Assembly: GCA_905215055.1 (NCBI GenBank)
Contig: CAJMOH010000025.1
Span: 1 to 38,727, forward strand
Source of the DNA: an uncultured bacterium
GTDB lineage: Bacteria > Bacillota > Clostridia > Oscillospirales > Acutalibacteraceae
Direction of reading: 5' to 3'
DNA: 38,727 bases
A program made the position numbers and the translations under genes. Positions within the stretch are counted from its first letter, which is position 1, and every line of letters begins with the position of its first letter. Under the pieces are notes generated by a model, which was given only the letters and a program-made list of their open reading frames with translations, was not told the origin of the DNA and ran no database searches. Shown here piece after piece: positions 8,201-15,468 of this stretch.

Positions 8201-9407
8201 GGCCTCGCTGTATGTAAAGGAGATCGGTACGGATGAACACTACCTGTTGAGCGACGAGAAATACCCTGTGGTGTTCGAGTACGCCGGGCAGGACGTCGCC
8301 ACCGTGCAGCTGGAGGTCAATGACGGAGAAGCCATCGAAAACACACTGAAGTATGGCAAGGTATTCGGCTGGAAGGTGGACCAGGACGGATTCGAGTTGG
8401 GCGGCGCCGTGATTGGCCTGTTCCGCTTTGACGAAACCGAGTTCACGGAAGAAACCGCCCTCATGGTGACCGAGAGCAATCCCATCGGGTACTTTGAATT
8501 TGACCGGGTACCCGTTGGCAATTGGGCCATTCGTGAGATCGCAGCGCCGGAAGCCTTCGTGCTGAGCGAGGAAACCTTCCCTGTGGAGATCACCGAAGAT
8601 GGGCAGACCATTGAGATCACCATGGAAAATCAAATCATCCGGGGTACTGTGGAAACCACCAAGGTAGACGCCGACTTCCCGGAGAACACGCTGTCCGGGG
8701 CCATCTTCGAGGTGTATGCCGATGTGGATCACAACGGGGAGTTCGACCCTGACATCGACAAGCTGGCGGGTGAAATGGCTGAGTCCGAGGGCGGCATCTA
8801 TCAGCTGAAGGACTTGCAGTACGGGGATTACTTCCTGCACGAGAAGGAAGCCCCTGAATTTTTCCAGCGTGACGAGGGCTACTATCCCTTCTCCATCACG
8901 GAAAACGGCGCCATCGTGCGGGTGGAAACCGAAGCTGGCGTGGGCTTCCTCAACCATGCGCAGACCGGCTCCCTGAAGGTGGTAAAGACAGCCGATGACG
9001 ACCAAATCGAAGGCCGCACCTTCAAAATCACCGGCACCGACTTCATGGGCAACGCCTATGAGCAGGAGTTCCAAACCGATGAGAACGGTGAGATCAACAT
9101 CACCCTCCGGGTGGGCGAATACACCGTTTCCGAAGTGGCTGGTGAGGATGCTGAGAAGTATATCCTGCCGGATGACCAGACTGTGGAAATCCAGGCTGGT
9201 GAAACCGTCACCGTGGCGATGCACAACAAGCTGGTGCCGGAAGTTCCCACCGTTCCTCAGACTGGGGACAGCCCCTGGATGCCCGCTGTTTTGATTGGCC
9301 TTTCCGCTCTGGCGCTGCTGGCAGGCGGCGGGCTCCTCGCCATGCACCTTGTGGGCAAAAAGAAGAGATCCGCAGGCGGCCATGACAGGGACCAGGATAT
9401 CCGATGA
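5208..9407 (+). CDS. Sortase-anchored thioester adhesin with Cna-B/SpaA repeats
   Basis: A 1399-residue cell-wall surface protein. A signal peptide (1-27, ending AFA) is followed by a thioester domain: Cys80 in AYCIQ and Gln138 in ATQILIW are the pair expected to form the internal thioester used for covalent binding to target surfaces. Many Cna-B/SpaA-type beta repeats follow, with GSIAITKH, TISVHKEG-like starts and YxxxExxxPxGY-like ends such as ISPSEGYLLDE and EQQSPWGYVLDDE. They are split by a low-complexity Glu/Pro/Ser linker (about 500-605). The C-terminus has a VPQTGD sorting motif (1349-1354), a hydrophobic helix and KKKR. Cna-B domains usually carry Lys-Asn/Glu isopeptide bonds. The sortase gene overlaps the stop (ATGA). 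On a conjugative element it probably promotes cell contact or gut adhesion. Confidence 0.92.
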   Translation: MKNLKRVLSLMMAVLLCFGLLPGSAFAAENDYDGYLAMIEYKDRRYSLSENLPAPFGGRTTEEFFELRINDLRTYRTAYCIQMGVRANSGIGYEASDDYASFTEEQKALINTALTLGYNVETGTKYGGSAIDEYIATQILIWLIAHNQLGTGYESQIVNEITANSPAAKPIFYTLRENVMNYRTIPSFATDDPSAVGAYTHALQYNESTGKNETTLVDENHVLGDFTFSYPGVDFSVDGNQLHVSTSETEFGTITAEKSLPSSIPGVVTGGTKYWLRDTYQNVVTFDVEGEAQPVKCYFSLEIRSGTLQIVKTSEDGEVSGIPFHISGNGVEWDVVTGPDGTIGVDNLQAGTYTITERSPNRYVQPASQQVTIYPGQTSSVSFSNVLKKFTVTMEKVDSVTGEAQGDASLDGAVYGMFKGETLLDTYTTSGGGKFTTKEYPCGTDYSIREISPSEGYLLDETVYPVGAEPGNFTLEHNSVPMTATEDVVLGSIAITKHTDQPAIPEQDVPASETESPTEEKATVPEEQQTESAEEAPVSSTPESGAASESGSEPSGQPEENEAAIENQAGEGSAAPENDTVQEPADVDQPDTSDAEAEAVPLAVTSDEVQIEQPEAGAEFQVYLASAGSYENAKESERDILLTDSYGFAQSKSLPYGLYVVHQTAGADGQKFVPDFSVFISEHGKTYYFILNNPTFTSLIRFEKRDAESGEIIPLAGTSVKIRNADTGEWVVQHINYPSPMDIDTFVTDSTGTLMLPEALGFGNYELYEQQSPWGYVLDDEPVPFVVDGTQDVVTVTKYNTVQKGTITVHKEGEVFSHVAEAGGLYQPQYEMQGQPGAVYDITALEDIVTPDGIVHAKAGELVATLTTGSDGTATSEPLYLGRYQVSERTAPAGMVLDSEPKEVTLAYAGQEVSVTTADVGFVNERQKVEISLKKLLEQDETFSIGMNEEWKNITFGLFAAEEIVAADGSSIPADGLIETTGIDENGNGSFKTDLPCGASLYVKEIGTDEHYLLSDEKYPVVFEYAGQDVATVQLEVNDGEAIENTLKYGKVFGWKVDQDGFELGGAVIGLFRFDETEFTEETALMVTESNPIGYFEFDRVPVGNWAIREIAAPEAFVLSEETFPVEITEDGQTIEITMENQIIRGTVETTKVDADFPENTLSGAIFEVYADVDHNGEFDPDIDKLAGEMAESEGGIYQLKDLQYGDYFLHEKEAPEFFQRDEGYYPFSITENGAIVRVETEAGVGFLNHAQTGSLKVVKTADDDQIEGRTFKITGTDFMGNAYEQEFQTDENGEINITLRVGEYTVSEVAGEDAEKYILPDDQTVEIQAGETVTVAMHNKLVPEVPTVPQTGDSPWMPAVLIGLSALALLAGGGLLAMHLVGKKKRSAGGHDRDQDIR

Positions 9408-10171
9408 AGACCTTTCTGAAAGGTTTCTGCATCGGCCTGTTGTGCCTGAGCCTGTTGGGGCTTGCGTGGTTTTTGGTGCTCCAGCCGGGGCTGACCAATG
9501 GGGAAGCGCAGGCCCTAAAAGAGGAATACACAGTACAACCCCTCCCCGGAGCCGAAAGCTCCGGGGAGGAACCGGCTGGGAATGAACAAACCGGGCAGGA
9601 ACAGGAGCCGGAAGCCATTGTAGACCTCCCGGCCCTGCAAGCGGAATACCCGGATATCAAGGGGTGGATCACCATCCCCGGAACCTGCGTGGACTACCCT
9701 GTCCTGCAAAGCGGCGCCCAAGACCCTGAATACTACTTGCGGCGCACCTATAAAGGGGAATGGCGCACAGCCGGCAGCATTTTCTTTCAGTGGGATTGCA
9801 CCCCGGAAAGCCGGAATACCGTGGTCTACGGACACAACATGAACGATGGGACCATGTTCGCTGTGCTTCAGAAGATGGCCGATGCAGCATTCCGGGAAGA
9901 ACATTCCGAAATCCTCCTGCAGACGGGAAATGGGCTGCAGGAATACACCATTGTGGCTGTGCTGAAAACGGATATCTCCAAGCTCGCCTTTCACCGTACC
10001 GTATTCGCGGACGATGGGGATTTCCTGTCCTTTCAGAAGGAACTGCTTGCGCAGCCGCTGTATCACGACCCTGCATTTATTCCCGGCGCAGACCACCGCC
10101 TGCTGACCCTTGTTACCTGTTCCTATGAATGGGATAACGCCCGCACGGTGGTCATCGCCGTACAAAAGTGA
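9404..10171 (+). CDS. srtB: Class B sortase
   Basis: A 255-residue membrane-anchored transpeptidase. One N-terminal membrane helix (about 8-27) and a Glu/Gly-rich linker lead into the sortase barrel. Catalytic residues are visible: His144 in VYGHNM, Cys239 in LVTCSYEW and Arg247 in NARTVV, with the class B spacing. Sortase cleaves between Thr and Gly of the sorting signal and attaches the protein to the wall peptide or to another pilin subunit. The start overlaps the adhesin stop by four bases, so the two are translationally coupled and the VPQTGD adhesin is the obvious substrate. The variant motif (V instead of L/N) suggests a dedicated enzyme; this is inferred from gene order. Confidence 0.92.
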   Translation: MKTFLKGFCIGLLCLSLLGLAWFLVLQPGLTNGEAQALKEEYTVQPLPGAESSGEEPAGNEQTGQEQEPEAIVDLPALQAEYPDIKGWITIPGTCVDYPVLQSGAQDPEYYLRRTYKGEWRTAGSIFFQWDCTPESRNTVVYGHNMNDGTMFAVLQKMADAAFREEHSEILLQTGNGLQEYTIVAVLKTDISKLAFHRTVFADDGDFLSFQKELLAQPLYHDPAFIPGADHRLLTLVTCSYEWDNARTVVIAVQK

Positions 10172-10186
10172 GGTGAACTTGACTCT

Positions 10187-10279
10187 ATGGAACCGAAAGC
10201 AATTATAGTCATTGTCCTGTGCGCTGTCATTTTAGGCGGCCTTGTTTTCCTGCACATTCGCAATCGCAGGAAAAAGTAG
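10187..10279 (+). CDS. 30-residue single-pass membrane peptide
   Basis: This short frame reads MEPKAIIVIVLCAVILGGLV, then FLHIRNRRKK and stop. A 20-residue hydrophobic helix is followed by a strongly basic end, the usual topology of small membrane peptides with the C-terminus inside. The ATG lies 13 bases after a GAGGTGA ribosome binding site, which is rather long. It follows the sortase gene within 20 bp and precedes a terminator, so it is probably the last gene of the adhesin/sortase unit. The function is unknown; a small partner of sortase or adhesin export is possible. Confidence 0.55.
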   Translation: MEPKAIIVIVLCAVILGGLVFLHIRNRRKK

Positions 10280-10297
10280 CAGAGATTTGGTTGGGTG

Positions 10298-10323
10298 GGG
10301 CGCTGGAAAGCGCCCTGCTTTTT
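10298..10323 (+). terminator. Rho-independent terminator after the sortase unit
   Basis: GGGCGCT (10298-10304), loop GGAA and AGCGCCC (10309-10315) are followed by TGCTTTTT. The next gene starts 27 bp later without space for a promoter. Confidence 0.8.
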
Positions 10324-10349
10324 GTATTTGATTGCACTGGAGGGATTGA

Positions 10350-10595
10350 TTGAAGAAACTTGGACTTTTAGACCGGCTGGCAGAGCAGCACCGCACCTTC
10401 ATCTCCAACCTGCGCCTGCAGCCCACCCTCAAATGGGAGGCCCTTGGAGACTTGTACCATCTGGAGAACAAAGAGCAGTACCCGCTGAAGGAGTGGGAAG
10501 AAGCCGTGTCCTACCTGCTGGGCTGCGAGGTGCGGTTTGCCAATTATGAGGACATCGGGAAAAGCCTCAAGCCCTTTTCCCTGAAATTGAGGTGA
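10350..10595 (+). CDS. Hypothetical protein, 81 residues
   Basis: I do not recognise a family. The protein starts at TTG (10350) behind GGAGGG with 5-base spacing and begins MKKLGLLDRLAEQHRTFISN. It is mainly helical, with Trp/Tyr-rich stretches (LKWEALGDLYHLEN, LKEWEEAVSYLLGCEV) and no signal peptide or membrane helix. It ends five bases before the ATG of the SAM synthetase gene, so the two are surely co-transcribed. The coding pattern and ribosome binding site make it a real gene. A small cytoplasmic regulatory or DNA-associated role is possible, but nothing in the sequence proves it. Confidence 0.65.
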   Translation: MKKLGLLDRLAEQHRTFISNLRLQPTLKWEALGDLYHLENKEQYPLKEWEEAVSYLLGCEVRFANYEDIGKSLKPFSLKLR

Positions 10596-10599
10596 CGCC

Positions 10600-11760
10600 A
10601 TGAATCAATTTTACACCGCCGAATCCGTCACGGAGGGGCACCCGGATAAGCTGTGTGACCTCATAGCCGACAGTGTTCTGGATGACTGCCTTTCCAATGA
10701 CGCCCTCTCCCGTGTGGCCTGCGAAGTGCTGGCCACCAAGGGGCAGGTCATCGTAGCTGGTGAGATCACCAGCCTGCACGAACCCCAAATTCCGGCCATT
10801 GTCCGTTCCGTGCTGCGGAAGGTGGGCTATGACCCCGCCCGGTACGCGGTCCAATGCCTCATCCATAAGCAAAGTCCGGATATCGCCGCAGGGGTGGACT
10901 GTTCCTTAGAGCAGCGAAGGGAATCACTCAGGGATCCTGTCCTCCGCTTGGGCGCCGGTGACCAGGGTGTCATGGTTGGGTACGCCTGTTCGGAAACCCC
11001 GCAGATGCTGCCTCTTCCCGTTGTGCTGGCCCACCGGCTGGCCGGCTGCCTCACCACAGCCCGGAAATCCGGCATGGTGCGGGGCCTGCGCCCGGATGGC
11101 AAAGCCCAAGTCACCGTGGAGTACGACGAGGATGGACGCCCCCTGCGGCTGGACACAGTTGTCCTCTCCGCCCAGCACAGCCCGGAGAAGCCCGCCGATG
11201 AACTGTTTTGGGAACTCACCGACAAGGTGCTGGCCCCGGCGCTGCAGGCGCTTCCCCCGGATGAGGATACCAAGATCCTGCTGAACCCCTCCGGACGGTT
11301 TGTGCTTGGCGGCCCGGAGGCCGACACCGGCCTCACCGGAAGGAAACTCATGGTGGACAGCTACGGTGTGTTCGCACCCCATGGGGGCGGCGCTTTTTCC
11401 GGGAAGGACCCCACCAAGGTGGACCGTTCCGGGGCATATATGGCCCGTTACATCGCCAAAAACCTCGTGGCCGCCGGGATGTGCAGCCGGTGCCAGGTGA
11501 CGCTGGCCTATGCCATCGGAAAAGCCGAGCCGGTGATGGTGGAGGTGGATACCTTCGGCACCGGCGCCATCTGCGCCGACGATTGCCTGGCGGATGCGGT
11601 GCGCCTTGTGTTCGGGCTGACCCCTTCGGAAATCATCGCCCAACTGGACCTGTTGACGCCCCGCTATATCCAAACCGCAGCCTACGGGCATTTTGGCAAG
11701 CCGGAACTCCCCTGGGAGCGCACCGACCAGGCCAAGATCCTCCGGGCAACGGTAATCTAA
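10600..11760 (+). CDS. metK: S-adenosylmethionine synthetase
   Basis: A 386-residue methionine adenosyltransferase making SAM from methionine and ATP. Family signatures are present in order: TAESVTEGHPDKLCDLIADS (His14, Asp16), GAGDQGVMVGYACSET, GRFVLGGPEADTGLTGRK, and GGGAFSGKDPTKVDRSGAYM with the phosphate-binding Lys and Asp/Arg. The length matches the family, and all three repeated domains seem complete. Small deviations from typical housekeeping copies (for example LPPDEDTKILLNPSGRFV) suggest an accessory copy. SAM synthetase is normally a core chromosomal gene. Here it lies between two SAM-dependent DNA methyltransferase genes, so it probably secures methyl donor for modification of the element, for instance on entry into a new host. 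Activity is not proven by sequence alone. Confidence 0.93.
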   Translation: MNQFYTAESVTEGHPDKLCDLIADSVLDDCLSNDALSRVACEVLATKGQVIVAGEITSLHEPQIPAIVRSVLRKVGYDPARYAVQCLIHKQSPDIAAGVDCSLEQRRESLRDPVLRLGAGDQGVMVGYACSETPQMLPLPVVLAHRLAGCLTTARKSGMVRGLRPDGKAQVTVEYDEDGRPLRLDTVVLSAQHSPEKPADELFWELTDKVLAPALQALPPDEDTKILLNPSGRFVLGGPEADTGLTGRKLMVDSYGVFAPHGGGAFSGKDPTKVDRSGAYMARYIAKNLVAAGMCSRCQVTLAYAIGKAEPVMVEVDTFGTGAICADDCLADAVRLVFGLTPSEIIAQLDLLTPRYIQTAAYGHFGKPELPWERTDQAKILRATVI

Positions 11761-11781
11761 CACAAAGGAAGGAGCATTCCC

Positions 11782-12747
11782 ATGCCCGGAGTGAGCAAAG
11801 AGCAGATCGCTGCCGCCAAGCAGATGACTGCCATCGAGTTCCTGCGCCGGTTTCGCCCCAATGAACTGGTCAGAAGCGGCAGCCGTGGTGAGTTCCAGCT
11901 GAGGGAACACGACAGCTTCAAAATCAACGGAGAGTCCTCCATCTGGCATTGGAAAAGCCGGGATATCGGAGGGAAATCCGCTCTGGATTACCTCATCAAA
12001 GTGGAAGGGATGAAGTTTGTAGATGCGGTGCTGGCCTTGTGCGACGAATGCCTCGGCTACATCCCGCCTCCGCCTCAACAGAAAAAGAGGCCGAAGTTCA
12101 TCCTTCCATCGGCAGCCGAGAACAACCGCAGGGTGTTCGCCTATCTGCTGAAGCGGGGGATCAGCCGTGGCGTCATCGAAGCCTGCGTCCGGGCAGAGAT
12201 CCTCTATGAAAGCGCAGACTACCACAACGCTGTTTTCGTCGGCAGGGATGAAACCGGCACTGCCCGGTATGCCTTCCTGCGCGGCACCTACACACGGGGA
12301 GAACCCTTCAAGGCAGAGGTGCCGGGCAGCGATAAGCGGTTCTGCTTCCTGTTGCCGCCGAAGTGGAAGACCAACCGGGTGGCTGTGTACGAAGCCGCCA
12401 TTGAACCCATGGCTCATCTGACGCTGGAAAGGACCACAGACAAGTGGCGGCTGTCCCTCGGCGGCATCTACGCGCCGGAAGAAGGACAGCGGCAGGAACG
12501 GGAGGCCAAGAACCCCCTTGCGCTGGACGCTTTTCTGGAGCGACACCCGGAGATCGAGGAAATCGAGATCTGCACCAACAACGATTTTGCCGGGCGCTGG
12601 GCCGCAGCCCACATCGAGAGAGCCTATCAGGGCCGGTACCGCATGGTGAAGAACCTGCCCTTACGAGAGGGCTGCGACTTTGGCGATCTGGCAAAAGAAA
12701 ACTACGAACGGCGAACCGCCCGGAACCTTTCAGACGGTTCCCGATAG
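11782..12747 (+). CDS. Toprim-domain, primase-like protein (DUF3991/Toprim type)
   Basis: A 321-residue protein with the plan of element-borne DUF3991-Toprim proteins. The N-terminal part resembles the CHC2 zinc-finger core of DnaG (FQLREHDSFKINGESSIWHW, then GGKSALDYLIKVEGMKFVDAV) but lacks the zinc-binding Cys residues. The middle holds the DUF3991-like part (RRVFAYLLKRGISRGVIEAC). The C-terminal Toprim fold has Glu204 in VAVYEAAIEPMA and TNNDFAGRWAA around 266-272, where the usual first Asp of DxD is Asn. Toprim domains coordinate metal for nucleotidyl transfer. It could prime or process transferred single-stranded DNA, but the missing Cys and changed Asp leave open whether it is an active primase. 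A good AAGGAGG-type ribosome binding site precedes the ATG. Confidence 0.78.
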   Translation: MPGVSKEQIAAAKQMTAIEFLRRFRPNELVRSGSRGEFQLREHDSFKINGESSIWHWKSRDIGGKSALDYLIKVEGMKFVDAVLALCDECLGYIPPPPQQKKRPKFILPSAAENNRRVFAYLLKRGISRGVIEACVRAEILYESADYHNAVFVGRDETGTARYAFLRGTYTRGEPFKAEVPGSDKRFCFLLPPKWKTNRVAVYEAAIEPMAHLTLERTTDKWRLSLGGIYAPEEGQRQEREAKNPLALDAFLERHPEIEEIEICTNNDFAGRWAAAHIERAYQGRYRMVKNLPLREGCDFGDLAKENYERRTARNLSDGSR

Positions 12748-12762
12748 AAAGAAGGTCATGCA

Positions 12763-13515
12763 ATCGACAAGAAGGAAATCACACTGAAACTTTACTCCCC
12801 GCTGAAAGGGGATTTCTTTCCCCAGGAGGTCTACGACGATATCGATTGGATGGATCGAGTAGGGCCGGACGAGTTCTCTGGCTTTGAACTGGCGGACTAT
12901 GAGGAATCCATCCGATCCGCCGTAAAAGACTCGTTTCGGGGAACGGATGGGGATCTCATGCCCTACTTTTCAGAGAAGCGAAATCCCGGCGTCAAGGCAA
13001 AGGTACTCAGCGCCATCCCCTCGGTGGAACTCCGGGACGGGGAACTGATGGGCTGCACCACTGTTCGGCTGAAGGAGCCTCTGGACAAAGCGGAAATGAG
13101 CGCCCTCCAGGAGTATCTGCTGGGCCAGTTTTCCGATGGCTGGGGCGAGGGCTTCGAGCAGCGGGAGATCCAGACTGCGGATGGTGCGCTCTATGTCCAT
13201 TTTTGGGAAGCGGAACCCTTCTCCTTCGAGGTGGTGCCGGTGCAGCCCGCAGAACCGGCAAAGGTGCCGCCTGTTCCCAAGCGCCCCAAAATGAAGCTGG
13301 CCGGCATGGACGGAAACATCTTCTCCATCCTTGGCAGGGCCGCCCGCCTGCTGCGGGAAAACGGGCAGCCGGAGCAGGCCAAGGAGATGGCGGATCGGGT
13401 CTACCAATCGGGGGATTACCACCAGGCGCTCTCCATTATCAGCGAGTATGTGGAAACCGAACTGTCGGTCAAACCGCCTGCGAGATCCAAGAAGGAACGG
13501 GGTGACGCCAGATGA
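12763..13515 (+). CDS. Hypothetical element protein with probable ATC start
   Basis: About 250 residues, family not named. The conserved-looking N-terminus DKKEITLKLYSPLKGDFFPQ lies upstream of the first ATG (12850), so that ATG cannot be the start. The frame is open back to a TAG at 12745, and the only start-like codon is ATC at 12763, seven bases after GAAGG. An ATG at 12758 is in another frame and stops after nine codons. The body is acidic and mixed alpha/beta. The C-terminal third (FSILGRAARLLRENGQPEQ, then YQSGDYHQALSIISEYVETE) looks like one or two TPR-type helical hairpins. The stop overlaps the next gene (ATGA). Proteins beginning this way are common in Clostridial conjugative elements; I cannot give a function. 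Confidence 0.68.
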   Translation: MDKKEITLKLYSPLKGDFFPQEVYDDIDWMDRVGPDEFSGFELADYEESIRSAVKDSFRGTDGDLMPYFSEKRNPGVKAKVLSAIPSVELRDGELMGCTTVRLKEPLDKAEMSALQEYLLGQFSDGWGEGFEQREIQTADGALYVHFWEAEPFSFEVVPVQPAEPAKVPPVPKRPKMKLAGMDGNIFSILGRAARLLRENGQPEQAKEMADRVYQSGDYHQALSIISEYVETELSVKPPARSKKERGDAR

Positions 13516-14147
13516 ATGAGAAAAAGTATGAAATCACCAACATCGCCCATCCCCATTATCCGTGGCTGCACCGCATCCGGGCTCTGCGGGATGTGCGGGA
13601 GGACGTCCATGCCGGTGACCTGGGCGGCTTTGTCCAATCGGAGGAAAATCTGAGTCAGGAGGGCCAGTGCTGGATTGCGGGAAACGCTGTCGTGGCTGAA
13701 GAAGCCTATGTGTACGGAGACGCCATCCTGTGGGATCACGCCTGTGCCCGTGGCTGTGCGGCCATCTCCGGCCCAAGCAGGATCGGTGGAAACGCCATCA
13801 TAGAGGATTACGCCATCATCACTGCCGGGTACGTTCACGGTAATGTCCATATTTCCGGGAACGCCAAGCTCTTTGCCAATTCCGTGACCGGCGGCATCCC
13901 CGTGGTCATGGAGGGAGCAACTGTCTATGGTGAACTTGGCGGGGAGATTGAAGTGCGTGAAACCGCTGTGATTTTGCCTGGGGTCACCATAGACAATCCC
14001 ACCAGCGACGTGATCCACATCGGGCCGGACGATATCGCCATCGAGCGCAAATTCAAGCGTGAATCGCCTACCCTCACCCCGCCGCCCGGTTTCCAGCCCA
14101 AGCAGAAAACCTCCGTTAAAAAGCGCCATCGGGGTGAGGAACGGTAA
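13512..14147 (+). CDS. Left-handed beta-helix (hexapeptide-repeat) protein
   Basis: A 211-residue protein whose central part (about 45-165) shows repeated short beta turns: GFVQSEENLSQEGQCWIAGN, AVVAEEAYVYGDAILWDHA, AAISGPSRIGGNAIIEDYA, AGYVHGNVHISGNAKLFANS. This is the hexapeptide-like pattern of left-handed beta-helix proteins. Many such proteins are acyltransferases, but no catalytic His or CoA site can be identified, so a structural or binding role is equally likely. The N-terminus (YEITNIAHPHYPWLHRIRAL) and basic C-terminus (QPKQKTSVKKRHRGEER) flank the helix. Start and previous stop overlap (ATGA). Similar proteins are often carried by phages and conjugative elements of Firmicutes; the biological role is unknown to me. 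Confidence 0.7.
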   Translation: MNEKKYEITNIAHPHYPWLHRIRALRDVREDVHAGDLGGFVQSEENLSQEGQCWIAGNAVVAEEAYVYGDAILWDHACARGCAAISGPSRIGGNAIIEDYAIITAGYVHGNVHISGNAKLFANSVTGGIPVVMEGATVYGELGGEIEVRETAVILPGVTIDNPTSDVIHIGPDDIAIERKFKRESPTLTPPPGFQPKQKTSVKKRHRGEER

Positions 14148-14166
14148 AAACAAAACAGAAAGGATG

Positions 14167-14973
14167 ATGCCTCTGAACCAAAAGAACGAACTTGCTCAAG
14201 TTGTAGAAGAATCCACTTTGCCCATCGAGCACAGCGGCGGGGATGGATGGACCATTCTGCATGGGGATACCCTGCAGATCATCCGTGCGTTCAAGCCCCA
14301 GGTGTTCGATGCCCTCATCACCGACCCGCCCTATGCTTCGGGCGGCTGGAAACCCGCAGAGAAAAACCGCACGACCACACAGAAGTACAGCAGCATGGAC
14401 CCCAAGAACGCTCCGCCCGACTTCGACGGGGACAATCGGGATCAGAGAAGCTGGACCCGCTGGATGGCCGAGTGGCTGTACGATGCCCGCAAAGCCTGCA
14501 AGCCGGGTGCGCCTGTCTGCCTGTTCATCGATTGGCGGCAGTACCCCTCCATCACCGACGCTTTGCAATGGGCCGGATGGATTTGGCGGGGCTGCGTGGT
14601 GTGGGATAAGATGACCAGCCGCCCACAGAAAGGGCGTTTCCGCCAGCAGAGCGAATATGTGGTGTGGGGTTCCAACGGCCCCATGCCGGTGAGCCGCCCG
14701 GTGGGCTGCCTGCCGGGGGTGTTCCGTTACGCCAATCCGCAAAACCGCACCCATGTCACCGAGAAGCCCCTGCAGCTCATGCGGGACCTTGTGAAAATCT
14801 GTGTACCGGGAGGAAGGATCCTCGACCCCTTCTGCGGGGCCGGAACCACCGTGCTGGCAGCCAGGCTGGAGGGGTACGAGGCCGTGGGCATTGAGGTAAC
14901 CGACGCCTACTACAAGCTGGGCTCGGACCGGGTGCGTTTTGCGCTTGAGGCCCAGTCGGAAACCGCTGAATAA
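14167..14973 (+). CDS. Amino DNA methyltransferase (N6-adenine/N4-cytosine), beta-type
   Basis: A 268-residue SAM-dependent DNA methyltransferase. The catalytic motif IV, DPPYASGG (53-60), comes before the SAM-binding motif I, ILDPFCGAGTT (about 219-228), which is the beta-class order. A conserved helix, HVTEKPLQLMRDLVKICVPGG, precedes motif I. DPPY points to N6-adenine more often than N4-cytosine, but the base is not certain. ATG at 14164 and 14167 are adjacent; the second has better spacing from AGAAAGG. The variable target domain between the motifs is small. No cognate nuclease is visible. With the C5 enzyme at 2506 and metK at 10600 it forms a set likely to modify the element DNA against restriction. 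Confidence 0.9.
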   Translation: MPLNQKNELAQVVEESTLPIEHSGGDGWTILHGDTLQIIRAFKPQVFDALITDPPYASGGWKPAEKNRTTTQKYSSMDPKNAPPDFDGDNRDQRSWTRWMAEWLYDARKACKPGAPVCLFIDWRQYPSITDALQWAGWIWRGCVVWDKMTSRPQKGRFRQQSEYVVWGSNGPMPVSRPVGCLPGVFRYANPQNRTHVTEKPLQLMRDLVKICVPGGRILDPFCGAGTTVLAARLEGYEAVGIEVTDAYYKLGSDRVRFALEAQSETAE

Positions 14974-14980
14974 TCTCCAT

Positions 14981-15048
14981 GGCTATCCATGTGGATAGCC
15001 GCCAACAACCCCAAACCCAGGCAGGCTATCCACATGGATAGCCTGCCT
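14981..15048. repeat. Two related hairpins sharing GGCTATCC/GGATAGCC arms
   Basis: First hairpin: GGCTATCC (14981-14988), ATGT, GGATAGCC (14993-15000). Second hairpin: 13-bp arms 15019-15031 and 15036-15048 around ACAT, containing the same 8-bp core extended by AGGCA/TGCCT. Both are perfect. They fill the gap between the methyltransferase and the next gene. There is no T run, so they are poor terminators. They could be protein-binding sites, RNA processing sites or a recombination site. Confidence 0.75.
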
Positions 15049-15077
15049 GATTACCTACATAGAAAGGAAATATCGCT

Positions 15078-15416
15078 ATGGAAAAAGCCTTTGCCTACAT
15101 CTGCACAGCTGCGGATACGGCTCCCCGCCTTTTGAAGCGGTACTGCCGGAAAGTGTATGAGCTTGGATACGTCCCCATCTGCCCCAAATTGAACGATGGG
15201 CAGTACCTTGCGCTGGACAACGCTGATGAAAAGAGGGATTTTCACAATATCGCCCGCCAGAAGCTGGGCCGGTGCCGGATGCTGGTGGTATGCGGCAAGG
15301 AGATCAGCAACTCCATGTCCGCAGAAATCGGGATGGCCGAAAAGAGAAACATCATCTGCACTACACTGGATGGTCTGGCCAGAATCAAGGAAGCTGGCGA
15401 GGACAATGCCATCTGA
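15078..15416 (+). CDS. Nucleoside 2-deoxyribosyltransferase-like (DUF4406-type) protein
   Basis: A 112-residue small Rossmann-like protein. It reads AFAYICTAADTAPRLLKRYC at the N-terminus, ALDNADEKRDFHNIARQKLG in the middle and CRMLVVCGKEISNSMSAEIG towards the end. The last segment matches the 'D-x-x-x-V/I-x-x-G ... S-x-G/M-x-x-E-x-x-x-A' layout of nucleoside 2-deoxyribosyltransferase-like and DUF4406 proteins, where the Glu is the usual nucleophile. These enzymes cleave or move bases between deoxyribosides. Such stand-alone small versions are frequent in phages and mobile elements, and their true substrates are mostly unknown. The ATG has AGAAAGGA 8-12 bases upstream. The assignment rests on pattern only. 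Confidence 0.6.
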   Translation: MEKAFAYICTAADTAPRLLKRYCRKVYELGYVPICPKLNDGQYLALDNADEKRDFHNIARQKLGRCRMLVVCGKEISNSMSAEIGMAEKRNIICTTLDGLARIKEAGEDNAI

Positions 15417-15468
15417 CCTGCGGTGCAGGTCGCTTCTTTCCCAGCCGGTGACTGGTTTTGCAAGCATA

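Noticed and set aside
6282..9383. 1033-codon open frame antisense to the adhesin gene
   Set aside because: It is a by-product of codon bias in the G+C-rich adhesin gene. The protein has no domains or signal, and the sense gene is certain.
10924..12612. 562-codon antisense open frame across metK and the Toprim gene
   Set aside because: It spans two well-supported genes on the other strand and has no family-like sequence.
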